Source: Lentisphaerota bacterium
GTDB lineage: Bacteria; Verrucomicrobiota; Lentisphaeria; Victivallales; Victivallaceae
DNA length: 62,005 nt
Reading direction: 5' to 3'
NCBI GenBank assembly: GCA_015061885.1
Contig: SUVS01000010.1
Span: 1-62,005 of the forward strand
Shown here in pieces: positions 29,601 to 37,072 of the stretch. Below the pieces are notes generated by a model. The model was not told the DNA's origin and did not search any database. It saw nothing but the letters and a program-made list of their open reading frames with translations. Within the stretch, counting starts at the first letter, position 1, and the number at the start of each line of letters is the position of its first letter. The position numbers and the translations under genes were made by a program.

Positions 29601-30118
29601 GCTTGCCGGCAATCAAGCGTTTCCCCGCAAAAGATGATTTCAAATTCCAGTGGAAACGCACTTTGAAAAACCGGCTTTCCACGGTCGGCTCTCCGCAGTT
29701 GGCTGTCCCCACCCATGACTTCGGCATGGTTCGCAGTCAGCCTTCAGCATTGGGGGCATGGCCTGTGCATGGCGACTTTATCGGCGGCGAACAGGGGCAG
29801 GGCGGAACAAATTTCTATTACGGAAAGTTCTTCCCTTTGCGGGAAAAGAAAGCCGCGACCGCCACGGTCTGGTGCCGCAGTAAAAATGCTCATAAAAACG
29901 CAATCGTATCGCTGGATGTGATCGTGCTGGATAAGGACAACAAACCTTTGACGGATGTTATGAGTGTCAAAGCCACCGGTCTGCATCGCAATGAGTGGGA
30001 AAAGTTGAGCATTACATTGCCTGATCTGCCCAATGCTGTATGGGTGCATGTTCTGCTGCACGCCTCCAGAGGCGGCCGCGACGGCAGGATCGTATTTGAC
30101 GACTTTACGCTTGAGTAA
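26609..30118 (+). CDS. Secreted LamG-domain glycoside hydrolase-like protein
   Basis: A 1169-residue exported protein with a signal peptide (residues 1-22, ending L-H-G-A). Residues 40-275 look like a LamG/concanavalin-type jelly roll (G-A-L-S-F-W-F-R, G-V-W-N-Q-L-T-W-S-F-D, F-F-L-N-G, D-D-I-T-V-Y-D-Q-A-L). The middle part (about 400-950) has aromatic-rich segments typical of TIM-barrel hydrolases (V-I-Y-N-W-W-G-S, S-H-G-Q-D-Q-F, D-W-W-L-P-G-E-Q, Y-M-T-E-M-N). A beta domain follows, then a final jelly roll ending I-V-F-D-D-F-T-L-E. The composition resembles the large GH123/DUF6067-like proteins common in Lentisphaerae, but I cannot fix the family or the acid/base residues. It is last in the operon beginning at 23689; a hairpin follows it. 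Confidence 0.75.
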   Translation: MHKFILNIFCSTALLGTLALHGANKVEYKNNTLENKLATPNVRFFTSFDRRHINPDFAKGYKKALSHSDISLELRGAMGFDGNPAYIPAKNEELAFMLKDNLDIKDGALSFWFRCDEFDPADEKLKMNIGVFNVEIPLKQGRYNAFGYFFGGQFYLASRFFDKNSNSIGIPIGVKVSGAKIGKGVWNQLTWSFDKENRHQFFLNGEPLNRPTLLVIPPQITDFAVNKSSYMAFSCQVWNRPGRPYVVALDDITVYDQALPEAAVQAKYQALLKSGSKEVKLLVLSFDGKERGVSKVPLLRCKVDARAMSPAPKSANYILKKDNKVIKKGVMALEKGQGFILTEVPAQPQDYTFEVTVGKLTEKIPVRTPDFTFIGKYQRKDHVPQPWTMPVYNAKERSFKVWNRKYYFGSKGPFPTKIVTDKGINVLDKGPELYMDGKAVVWQNSKVKNGKSFVIFTGTGKGKDNSVVKYTTRLDFDGSMKTDFTVNGKPAVNNMTLEWKVGKDLLKYLMTPNYQAPANNGFYTFGYPQGNIFRTPCMLWPVSEDAGFCWMPEDDGNWLHSGNKDAFSIDMKSGKAVVKLIAKKCVIPDGVSYNSWFAATPTRPAPAQVRGNYGKHVIYNWWGSRHNAGYEPDPELAPSYLGIFARKSFAPYGMGHGQVLTNPMAQYMEIDWDAPGCFIYAMAVRGVDEKTKLYEHYTKTSRIANSNPCPSLKTLFNEWQVSQADKLLSSPWGDRISTLYYDLGSPFFFCGNEVHGCAYTDKFGRKITPTQVTGFRDQYIRLLDVARKYDTEIMSHGQDQFIPFVNGLTDWWLPGEQCSAMLRVDKYAYINKLRPYYMTEMNRKVLGCGSMFYSISLGSANRNYVKTSEITEILLAMMMLYDMDYLNPAEHTGYNFRVWNTYQDYGMHDKSVKVHRFDTQKEIKFDNPAIECTWYECPNGKLAAIVNVTDKPITTKVDVKALNIADGTVYDEYRNQPYKLENGTFTVTVPARNFVLVGLPAIKRFPAKDDFKFQWKRTLKNRLSTVGSPQLAVPTHDFGMVRSQPSALGAWPVHGDFIGGEQGQGGTNFYYGKFFPLREKKAATATVWCRSKNAHKNAIVSLDVIVLDKDNKPLTDVMSVKATGLHRNEWEKLSITLPDLPNAVWVHVLLHASRGGRDGRIVFDDFTLE

Positions 30119-30138
30119 TTAAAAATCAAAACAGAAAC

Positions 30139-30164
30139 GGGCGGCGTAAAAACCGCCTTTTCTT
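30139..30164 (+). terminator. Intrinsic terminator after the LamG protein
   Basis: GGCGG (30140-30144) pairs with CCGCC (30153-30157) around an 8-nt loop, followed by TTTTCTT. The stem is short. It ends 2-8 bp before the ATGs of the next gene, so it may also shape that gene's leader. Confidence 0.5.
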
Positions 30165-30166
30165 AT

Positions 30167-32392
30167 ATGTTTATGAAAAATAATCCTGATATACAAGATA
30201 AATTCGGCGTATTCTGGTACAACGATCCCGAACTTTTTGAGTGGAGTGATATTGATTTTGAAAACAAGGCTGCCGAGTTTGCCGCGTCCGGAATCAATAT
30301 TGTTATGACTTTCAGCTGTACGCATTTCCGCTGGAGCTGTTACCCTTACTGGGATTTGATAAATGAACGCCTTGCCATGCTGGTCAAAGCGTGTCATAAA
30401 TACAATATCCGCGTGGTGGAGCATCACAGCAGTCATCTGACTTTCAATCCCCGCGATAAAGCGGAGTGGGATTACGCGGAAAATGTACTCAAAGTCCGCA
30501 AAAGTACGCTGACAAGTTTTCCCGGTCTGCGTGAGTTTATTGCTTCCGGTGATCCGGAAATAGCACCCGGAGTATATCTTTCCAGTTGCCGTCAGATCGA
30601 CGGGCGTACCGGGGAATATGCCCGCACTTCTTACCACGGTTACGGTTTGTGTTTCAACAATCCCGATTACCGCAAGCGGTATTTTGAGTATCTGGAAAGT
30701 GTCTATAAAACCGGCGTGGATGGTATTATGACCGACGATGTGCAGTATTTCGGTGCGGGCAACGCCTGTGCATGCAAGCACTGCCGGGAAAAGTTCAAGG
30801 CTGAATACTCTTACGATCTGCCGCTTCCCGCAGAGTGGGGTAAATTCTACGGCGATTATCAGAATCCGGCGTTTGTAGCGTGGCTGCGGTTCCGGTTTGA
30901 CTCCACGGCTGATTTTCAGCAGGCAGTCAGCGATCACGCCGCAAGTCTGGGGTATGATATGCTGCGGCCAAACTATGCAACCAGTACATTCACCCGCAAT
31001 CAGACCGGGTATCCGTTTGAAAAGGCGGGGCACTTGTGGAGTCATGTGTTTCAGGAAAATATGTTCTCAAGCGTAATGCGTGCATCGTGGCCCAGCTGGA
31101 CGGCTGACGCCATGCACCGCCGTGCAATGGCTGAAAAGTTTGATGTGGAACCCATGAGCATGTTTTATCCGGCAAGATACGATGATTACTATTTTTGCTG
31201 GGCACTCTCCCGGGCGTGGGGACACCTTTTGATGGCAACGCCCGAAGGCGGCGATTTGAATTCTGTTGAGCAGAAATTTTACACCTTTGAAGAAAAAAAT
31301 CCCCGTTGGACAACGCAAGCCAATATTCCGGCAAAAACAGCCTTTATGCAACCGAGAAGCTCGCTTGATCTTGCCGCCGATGCGGTGGAAGGTTCCGGCA
31401 GACCTTTTTCGGTCTGGACACAGGCGGGGGTATTCGGAAATCTGCCTTTTGATATAATTTTTGAAGATGAACCTTTGGAGAATTTTCAAAAATACACTCT
31501 GATCGTGATTGCCGGGGCAACCATGTTGAGCGATCGGCAGCTTGATATACTTAAAAAGTATTGTGATAACGGCGGCAGGGTATTGGTTTCCGGTCCGTTT
31601 GGCATATATAATACCGATGGCACTCTGCGCGATAATCCGGAAAAAATCTTTGGTTTTACTGCTGAACTCAACGGCATCGAGCCGACCGGCGAGGGCGTAT
31701 TGGTTTGGAATGATACAAAAATCAAACTGCCAGCCGTTGAAGAGAGTTACTTTTTAAGCAATATAACCGGTGATGCTCAAATAATTGCGGAAACCCGTGA
31801 CGGTAAAGTTTTGGGCATAAGTGCCATGAACGGCAATTTTCTCTGGCTGGCGGGCGGGGTGCGTATCCGGAGCGTGGAAGCATCGCATTATGCATATTGT
31901 ATATCCCGCTGGGTGAATGGTCAGACGGTTTCTGCCGAAGCTCCGGCTTATGCCGCTGGATATATAAAAGCGGTTCCGGGCAGGATACTGGAACTCTTTG
32001 CCGACCGCGTCAATCAAGTGAGTGTTGCCGGCGGGGAATATCTGACGAAACTTGCATACAGCAAAGAATCCGGCGATATGCGAATATATCTGGTGAATGT
32101 GGAAAATCTGTTGGCAGAACCGCCGGCAAAAATAAGTCATGGCGATATATTTGCCAACTTTGCGGAAAATGCCGCCGCCGGAAAAAAGGAACTCTTTGTA
32201 AGTTGTTTGCTTGAAAACTGTGGTGGAATCGAAGAGGTGTACGCTGTTTCTCCGGAGTTTGCCGGAGAAAAGGATTTGCATTTTTCCGTAGAACAGGATA
32301 CATTAAATATATCCGTAGAGCCGGGAACTTTTGCCGGTTATCTGGAGATAAATATAATTACGAAGGATGCAAAAGATGAGTATCGATCTTGA
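30167..32392 (+). CDS. Cytoplasmic glycoside hydrolase with beta-galactosidase-trimerisation-like domain
   Basis: A 741-residue protein without a signal peptide. Residues 1-400 look like a TIM barrel of the GH42/hypothetical-glycosyl-hydrolase type: N-I-V-M-T-F-S-C, V-V-E-H-H-S-S-H, and a strand ending G-I-M-T-D-D-V-Q-Y-F followed by C-A-C-K-H-C-R-E-K-F, a pattern common in that superfamily. Residues 440-560 (L-I-V-I-A-G-A-T-M-L-S-D, Y-C-D-N-G-G-R-V-L-V-S-G-P-F-G) resemble the beta-galactosidase trimerisation (class-I glutamine-amidotransferase-like) fold. The start is uncertain: ATGs at 30167 and 30173, neither with a clear SD. Its 3' end overlaps the next gene. The exact substrate is unknown. 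Confidence 0.75.
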   Translation: MFMKNNPDIQDKFGVFWYNDPELFEWSDIDFENKAAEFAASGINIVMTFSCTHFRWSCYPYWDLINERLAMLVKACHKYNIRVVEHHSSHLTFNPRDKAEWDYAENVLKVRKSTLTSFPGLREFIASGDPEIAPGVYLSSCRQIDGRTGEYARTSYHGYGLCFNNPDYRKRYFEYLESVYKTGVDGIMTDDVQYFGAGNACACKHCREKFKAEYSYDLPLPAEWGKFYGDYQNPAFVAWLRFRFDSTADFQQAVSDHAASLGYDMLRPNYATSTFTRNQTGYPFEKAGHLWSHVFQENMFSSVMRASWPSWTADAMHRRAMAEKFDVEPMSMFYPARYDDYYFCWALSRAWGHLLMATPEGGDLNSVEQKFYTFEEKNPRWTTQANIPAKTAFMQPRSSLDLAADAVEGSGRPFSVWTQAGVFGNLPFDIIFEDEPLENFQKYTLIVIAGATMLSDRQLDILKKYCDNGGRVLVSGPFGIYNTDGTLRDNPEKIFGFTAELNGIEPTGEGVLVWNDTKIKLPAVEESYFLSNITGDAQIIAETRDGKVLGISAMNGNFLWLAGGVRIRSVEASHYAYCISRWVNGQTVSAEAPAYAAGYIKAVPGRILELFADRVNQVSVAGGEYLTKLAYSKESGDMRIYLVNVENLLAEPPAKISHGDIFANFAENAAAGKKELFVSCLLENCGGIEEVYAVSPEFAGEKDLHFSVEQDTLNISVEPGTFAGYLEINIITKDAKDEYRS

Positions 32393-33314
32393 TAAACTGA
32401 TGAATGAAACCAAGTTTGATATATGGCAGCAGCTTTTGGAGGTGCCTGCAAATTATCAATATACCAAAGGTGTTGAGTATGTCAAAAGCTATGAATACGA
32501 TACATTCAATGCCGAATTGTATATTCAGAACAACGGCCCCGGCACAGTTCAGCGGGTGCTGAAGACCATGCCCAAAGATTTTTCCGGTAAACTTCCGGCA
32601 GTGGTGGTACCGTTTTATTTTCCTGAAGCAATGGTCGGCTTTGATTTGGAAACCTTGGAAGATTTGCCGAAGTTTTCTGAAATCGCCATGTGTAAAGATT
32701 TGGCGGAACGCGGTTTTATAACCATTACTGCTGATGCGTATCATTTGACTTATTGCCCGGAAGATAAATCCGACCGTCTGGATTTTGAACGTTGGCAGCG
32801 GGCAGGGGAGGCTTTGCTGAAAGATCATCCGCAGTGGTGCGGATGCGGCAAACTTACGGCAGATACCCGGTTGCTGATTGATATGCTTGAAAAAGATGAA
32901 CGCGTTGATGCTGACCGTATAGGTATAGCCGGACATTCGCTGGGCGGCAAGATGGCGTTTTATACCGGATGTCTGGATAAGCGTATCAAAGTGATCCTTG
33001 CCAGCGACTTTGGTATCAACTGGGATCAGACCAACTGGCACAATGTCTGGTATTGGGGCGATAAGGTGAAGAAATTGCAGAGTGCCGGCCTGGAGCACAG
33101 CCAGCTGCTGGCAATGGCGGAAGGCAAACCCTTCATGCTGCTTGCCGGTTTGTACGACAATATGGCAAGTTTTGATACCATGCAGAACTCCAATGCTTAT
33201 GAGCCTGGTTCGGAGGATTTGATAATCCTCAACCATGCAACCGGTCACCGTCCGCCGGATGAAGCACTCAATGCCGGATACCGCTTTTTGGAAAAGTATC
33301 TGAAAAATCAGTAA
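32376..33314 (+). CDS. Alpha/beta hydrolase (dienelactone hydrolase/acetyl-esterase-like)
   Basis: A 312-residue soluble esterase-like protein. It has the nucleophile elbow G-H-S-L-G-G-K (Ser about residue 190), preceded by D-R-I-G-I-A, and a C-terminal L-N-H-A-T-G-H-R-P-P stretch that supplies the catalytic His; the Asp is probably in the A-G-L-Y-D-N loop. ATG 32376 is preferred over the in-frame ATG at 32367, because GAAGGA (32362-32367) then lies 8 nt upstream. It overlaps the hydrolase gene before it by 17 bp, so the two are translationally coupled. Removal of an ester (for example acetyl) from the sugar handled by its neighbour is inference. No signal peptide. Confidence 0.82.
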   Translation: MSIDLDKLMNETKFDIWQQLLEVPANYQYTKGVEYVKSYEYDTFNAELYIQNNGPGTVQRVLKTMPKDFSGKLPAVVVPFYFPEAMVGFDLETLEDLPKFSEIAMCKDLAERGFITITADAYHLTYCPEDKSDRLDFERWQRAGEALLKDHPQWCGCGKLTADTRLLIDMLEKDERVDADRIGIAGHSLGGKMAFYTGCLDKRIKVILASDFGINWDQTNWHNVWYWGDKVKKLQSAGLEHSQLLAMAEGKPFMLLAGLYDNMASFDTMQNSNAYEPGSEDLIILNHATGHRPPDEALNAGYRFLEKYLKNQ

Positions 33315-33332
33315 AAAAGCATTTTTTCATGT

Positions 33333-33361
33333 TTGATTTTATCCGCCGGGTAATCTATATT
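33333..33361 (+). promoter_or_regulatory. Promoter of ddh
   Basis: TTGATT (33333-33338), a 17-bp spacer and TATATT (33356-33361). An AGGAGA SD lies about 7 nt before the ATG at 33406. Confidence 0.55.
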
Positions 33362-33405
33362 AATCAGACATAGTAATCATACAGTATCTGTCAGGAGAAT
33401 TTTTT

Positions 33406-34401
33406 ATGGAAAAAATCAGAGTTCTGGTTGTCGGCTACGGCAATGTAGGCCGTGGTGTACTGCTGTCGCTTGCTAATCAAGTTGATATGGAAGTTGTCGG
33501 AATCGCCAGCCGTTCGGTCGGGCGGGTCAAAAAAAGCGTTAAAGATATTCCGGTGGTGGATATAAATAATCCTGCTGAATACCTTGCACTCAAACCGGAT
33601 GTGGCGATCCTCTGCGGCGGCAGTAAAAACGATTTGCCGCAGCAGGGGCCGGAGATCGTAAAATATCTCAATACGGTTGACAGTTTTGATAATCACAGCT
33701 GCATACCGCAGTATCACGCTGCCATGGAGAGTGCCGCCAAAGCCGCCAATCATGTGGCAGTGATTTCCACTGGCTGGGACCCCGGTATCTTTTCGCTTGA
33801 ACGCACTCTTGCCAACGCATTTCTGCCCGGAGCCCGCAGTTACGGCTTTTACGGGCTTTCCCCGGCCGGCGGTTTGAGCATGGGGCACAGCGATGCACTG
33901 CGGACGATCAAAGGTGTTGCCGATGCAAGGCAGTTCACCCACGCGGTTCCTGAAGCGATCGAAAAAGTCCGCAAGGGCGAAAACCCCGCGTTTGAAGCCG
34001 GCGATATGCACACGCGTGAGTGCTTTGTAGTTTTGGAAGATGGAGCCGATGCAGCGGCAATCGAGGCGGAAATCAAAGCTATGCCCGGTTATTTTGCTCC
34101 GTACAAGACCACGGTGAACTTTGTAAGTCAGGAAGAACTCAACAGTAAATACACCGGTTTTCCGCACGATGGTTGCGTGGTGGCATCTTCCACTACCGGC
34201 GGTGGAAATCCGGCAACGGTGGAGTATTGCTGCACATGGGCATCCAATCCGGAAGCCACTGCCAATGTGCTGGTTGCTCATGCCCGGGCGGCGGTGCGGA
34301 TGAATAAAGCCGGCGAGTGCGGAGCCAAAACCATTCTGGATATACCGCCGAAGATGCTTTCGCCGCTTACTTATGAAGAATTATTGAAAAAATTTATGTA
34401 A
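33406..34401 (+). CDS. ddh: Meso-diaminopimelate D-dehydrogenase
   Basis: A 331-residue NADPH-dependent enzyme (EC 1.4.1.16) that reductively aminates tetrahydrodipicolinate straight to meso-diaminopimelate, the precursor of lysine and of the peptidoglycan cross-link. The Rossmann start is V-L-V-V-G-Y-G-N-V-G-R-G. Family-specific blocks are L-C-G-G-S-K-N-D-L-P-Q-Q-G-P, N-T-V-D-S-F-D-N-H, I-S-T-G-W-D-P-G-I-F-S and G-G-L-S-M-G-H-S-D-A. Length is normal (about 320-330 aa). It has its own promoter and is not in an operon with other lysine genes here. The bypass enzyme is found only in scattered bacteria. Confidence 0.96.
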   Translation: MEKIRVLVVGYGNVGRGVLLSLANQVDMEVVGIASRSVGRVKKSVKDIPVVDINNPAEYLALKPDVAILCGGSKNDLPQQGPEIVKYLNTVDSFDNHSCIPQYHAAMESAAKAANHVAVISTGWDPGIFSLERTLANAFLPGARSYGFYGLSPAGGLSMGHSDALRTIKGVADARQFTHAVPEAIEKVRKGENPAFEAGDMHTRECFVVLEDGADAAAIEAEIKAMPGYFAPYKTTVNFVSQEELNSKYTGFPHDGCVVASSTTGGGNPATVEYCCTWASNPEATANVLVAHARAAVRMNKAGECGAKTILDIPPKMLSPLTYEELLKKFM

Positions 34402-34417
34402 AAGAAGCATTTACGAC

Positions 34418-34445
34418 TTGTAAAATCGTAAAAGTGTGGTATTTT
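34418..34445 (+). promoter_or_regulatory. Candidate promoter of rplM-rpsI
   Basis: TTGTAA (34418-34423), a 16-bp spacer and TATTTT (34440-34445). It overlaps a small inverted repeat, TTTACGA (34410-34416) / TCGTAAA (34426-34432). The leader of about 110 nt contains a possible TTGCC/GGCA stem, so ribosomal-protein feedback is conceivable but not shown. Confidence 0.35.
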
Positions 34446-34563
34446 AATAGGACTTGGATTTTACGGAAGCGTGGATTGCCAAACCCGATCGGCATGAAAC
34501 ATTGTTGTAAAAACAGGTAATAAGCAATTAAACCAGTATTCATTAACCAAAAGAAGAACAAGA

Positions 34564-34995
34564 ATGAAAACTTATCTGGCAAAAGTCGGAGAAGTCCAGC
34601 GTGAATATTTGCTGTTCGACGCTTCTGAAGCTCCCGTGGGCCGTTTGGCAGTTATTATTGCCAACGCTCTTCGCGGCAAGGACAAACCGACCTACACTCC
34701 GCACGTTGATACCGGTGCTTTCGTCATCGTTATCAATGCCGAAAAGGCTGTCTTCACCGGCAGCAAGTCTGAAAACAAAGTCTATGTTGATTACACCGGC
34801 TACCGCAGTGGTCGTAAAGAATACACTGCCAAAGAGATCCGTGAAAAGGATCCCGCCCGTTTGATCAAATCGGCAGTATGGGGCATGTTGCCGCACGGCC
34901 GTCTTGGCCGTCAGCAGTTTGCAAAGCTCAAGGTCTATGCCGGCAGCGAGCATCCGCACGCCGCCCAGAACCCGCGTAAAGTCACCGTCAAGTAA
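34564..34995 (+). CDS. rplM: 50S ribosomal protein L13
   Basis: A 143-residue protein of the usual L13 length. Typical blocks are D-A-S-E-A-P-V-G-R-L-A-V-I-I-A-N-A-L-R-G-K-D-K-P-T-Y, a D-T-G-A-F-V-I-V-I-N-A-E-K segment, and G-M-L-P-H-G-R-L-G-R-Q-Q-F-A-K-L-K-V-Y-A-G. It is an early-assembly protein of the large subunit that binds 23S rRNA. It is followed 12 bp later by rpsI, the nearly universal bacterial order, and the two share one transcript. The SD is weak (AAGAAG). Confidence 0.97.
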   Translation: MKTYLAKVGEVQREYLLFDASEAPVGRLAVIIANALRGKDKPTYTPHVDTGAFVIVINAEKAVFTGSKSENKVYVDYTGYRSGRKEYTAKEIREKDPARLIKSAVWGMLPHGRLGRQQFAKLKVYAGSEHPHAAQNPRKVTVK

Positions 34996-35007
34996 GGAAC
35001 AGAAATC

Positions 35008-35403
35008 ATGGCTAACAGCAACGAAATTCTGGCTACCGGACGTCGGAAGTGCGCGGTCGCCCGTGTAAGAATGGTAGCCGGTACCGGTAAGGTAACGGTC
35101 AATGGTAAGAATTGGGAAGAATATTTCACCACCGAAGCTCTGCGCGGCTTTATCGCCCAGCCCTTCCAGGTGAGCGGTACTGTCGATAAGTTCGACCTCA
35201 ACGTGCGTCTTGATGGCGGCGGTATGTCCGGTCAGGCCGGTGCCCTGCGTCATGGTATTGCCCGTGCATTGGTCGCTTATGACGAAAGCTATCGTGCAGT
35301 CCTCAAGTCCAATGGCATGATGACCCGCGATGCCCGCGTTAAGGAACGCAAGAAACCCGGTCAGCCGGGCGCCCGCAAACGCTTCCAGTTCTCGAAACGC
35401 TAA
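35008..35403 (+). CDS. rpsI: 30S ribosomal protein S9
   Basis: A 131-residue protein of normal size. It starts with A-T-G-R-R-K-C-A-V-A-R-V-R and V-N-G-K, contains G-G-G-M-S-G-Q-A-G-A-L-R-H-G-I-A-R-A-L, and ends in the basic tail D-A-R-V-K-E-R-K-K-P-G-Q-P-G-A-R-K-R-F-Q-F-S-K-R, whose last residues reach the ribosomal P-site tRNA. The SD is AAGGA. Second gene of the rplM-rpsI operon; a terminator follows. Confidence 0.97.
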   Translation: MANSNEILATGRRKCAVARVRMVAGTGKVTVNGKNWEEYFTTEALRGFIAQPFQVSGTVDKFDLNVRLDGGGMSGQAGALRHGIARALVAYDESYRAVLKSNGMMTRDARVKERKKPGQPGARKRFQFSKR

Positions 35404-35431
35404 AAGTATTTTTCGACTGGAAAATTCTTTC

Positions 35432-35467
35432 AAAGGGGTCCGACTCGATTCGGTCCCCTTTTTTTGC
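35432..35467 (+). terminator. Intrinsic terminator of rplM-rpsI
   Basis: AAAGGGG-T-CCGA (35432-35443) pairs with TCGG-T-CCCCTTT around a short loop, with one T-T mismatch, and runs into a T tract. Confidence 0.85.
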
Positions 35468-35511
35468 TTTTTACCGGGGTTTTACCCATCAAAAGAAAGT
35501 TTTTTGTTAAA

Positions 35512-36543
35512 ATGGCTGAAAAAATCAAAGTTGCAGTTGTCGGAGCCTCCGGTTATTCCGGCGAAGAGCTGGTGCGTTTACTGCTCAAGCACCCCAATGT
35601 GGAATTGACTGCCATAACGAGCCGTGCCAATGCCGGAAAAACGATTGGCGAAGTTTATCCGAGATTTGCCAAGAGCGAACTCAAATTCTGCAATCCGGAT
35701 GTATCGGAACTTGCAAAACTTGCCGATGTGGCTTTTCTGGCTCTGCCGCACGGTCTTGCGACTGAATACGCGATCCCGCTGCTGAATGCCGGTCTGATCG
35801 TTATAGATATTTCTGCGGACTTCCGTCTTCGCAGTACTGCCAAATATGAAGAATATTATGGCGAACCCCATCCGGCTCCGGAACTGCTCAAACAGGCGGT
35901 TTACGGTCAGCCGGAGCGTTACCGCGAACAGCTTAAAACTGCCAATCTGATCGCCTGTGCCGGTTGTTACCCTACCAGCTGTATTCTGCCGTCGGCTCCG
36001 CTGCTGGCAGCCAAACTGGTCAGTACCGAAGGCATCATTATCTGCAGTGCTTCCGGGGTAAGCGGTGCCGGCAGAAAAGTTGCCGAAGCATACATCTTCC
36101 CGGAATGTAACGAAAGTTTCAAGGCTTACGGCGTGGTCGGTCACCGGCATACGCCAGAAATCGAGCAGGAATTTGCCGTTGCCGCCGGAGTGGATGATCT
36201 TCAGCTCAACTTTATACCGCACCTGGCACCGTTCAATCGCGGTATCAACTCCACGATCATATACAATCTGATGCCGGGTGTTACGCTTGAAGATGTCAAG
36301 AAGGTTTACGACGAAGCCTACGGCAATGAAGAATTTGTCATGGTTCTGCCGCCGAAAAAGCCGGCTGATGTAAAATATGTAACCATGAGCAACTGCTGTC
36401 AGATCGGTTACAATATTGATCCGAGAACCAATAAGCTCATTGTTACGAGCTGTATTGACAATCTGACCAAAGGTGCATCCGGTCAGGCGATCCAGTGCAT
36501 GAATATCCGCATGGGATTGGCTGAAAACGCCGGTTTGCTCTGA
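35512..36543 (+). CDS. argC: N-acetyl-gamma-glutamyl-phosphate reductase
   Basis: A 343-residue enzyme (EC 1.2.1.38) that reduces N-acetylglutamyl phosphate to the semialdehyde with NADPH, the third step of arginine synthesis. The Rossmann start is V-A-V-V-G-A-S-G-Y-S-G-E-E-L. The catalytic cysteine lies in A-C-A-G-C-Y-P-T-S (Cys152). F-L-A-L-P-H-G and I-D-I-S-A-D-F-R-L belong to the family, and G-H-R-H-T-P-E-I and P-H-L-A-P-F-N-R-G mark the substrate domain. ATG 35512 starts right at the domain; the upstream extension from 35464 lies in the rpsI terminator tail. No other arg gene is in the window and the SD is poor. Confidence 0.96.
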   Translation: MAEKIKVAVVGASGYSGEELVRLLLKHPNVELTAITSRANAGKTIGEVYPRFAKSELKFCNPDVSELAKLADVAFLALPHGLATEYAIPLLNAGLIVIDISADFRLRSTAKYEEYYGEPHPAPELLKQAVYGQPERYREQLKTANLIACAGCYPTSCILPSAPLLAAKLVSTEGIIICSASGVSGAGRKVAEAYIFPECNESFKAYGVVGHRHTPEIEQEFAVAAGVDDLQLNFIPHLAPFNRGINSTIIYNLMPGVTLEDVKKVYDEAYGNEEFVMVLPPKKPADVKYVTMSNCCQIGYNIDPRTNKLIVTSCIDNLTKGASGQAIQCMNIRMGLAENAGLL

Positions 36544-36589
36544 AGATTGCAAAAGTTGTAAAGATTTATATAGCAATACAGCAAGCCGA

Positions 36590-36870
36590 CAGCACACGCG
36601 GCGGAACGCCGCGAAGCCCGGTCAGGGCCGTGAACGCATGGGAGGGCAGTTTGCCGGATACATTCCGGCAAACCGAGCGGAAATACTCCGCGAAGCTGAC
36701 CGGAGTGAACGAAGCCATCCGGCGTTTGAGGACGATTTTACGGCTTGCCGTAAAATCGCTTAAGGGGGCGGTAGCCCCCGCTCTAATTAAAGATCGCCAA
36801 GTAACTCGCACTGGCTGTTGCTGCTGAAGGAGCAAAGGGGATCCAAGGGGAGAATGCAATCTCCCCTTGG
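36590..36870. repeat. Non-coding array of strong hairpins between argC and recN
   Basis: The 529-bp gap 36544-37072 has no convincing gene. It holds four perfect stem-loops: GTTTGCCGGA/TCCGGCAAAC (36649-36658 with 36664-36673), CGATTTTACGGC/GCCGTAAAATCG (36733-36744 with 36747-36758, 2-nt loop), GGGGGC/GCCCCC (36764-36769 with 36774-36779) and CCAAGGGGAGA/TCTCCCCTTGG (36843-36853 with 36860-36870). None has a proper U tract except by chance. A 97-codon open frame on the minus strand is probably incidental. The pattern suggests a dispersed intergenic repeat or structured RNA. The stretch 36871-37072 is AT-rich with nothing further seen. Confidence 0.6.
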
Positions 36871-37072
36871 GATGTGCAAGGTATATCAGTTTGAATAAAT
36901 ATATGAGTATAGTTGCACAAAAACAATATTGCGGAAGTTATTGCTCAAGCATCCCGTTTGAAAAAAAGCCCATATATATGGATAATGGCGAATGAACCGT
37001 GGTTGTTTATACCCTTGACCGGAAAAAAGATAGAAAAAGGTTTTGCAACAATACCATTTTTTTTAAACAATT

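Noticed and set aside
36566..36859. A 97-codon minus-strand gene between argC and recN
   Set aside because: Its codons run through four perfect hairpins, composition is Arg/Ser/Pro-rich and there is no SD.
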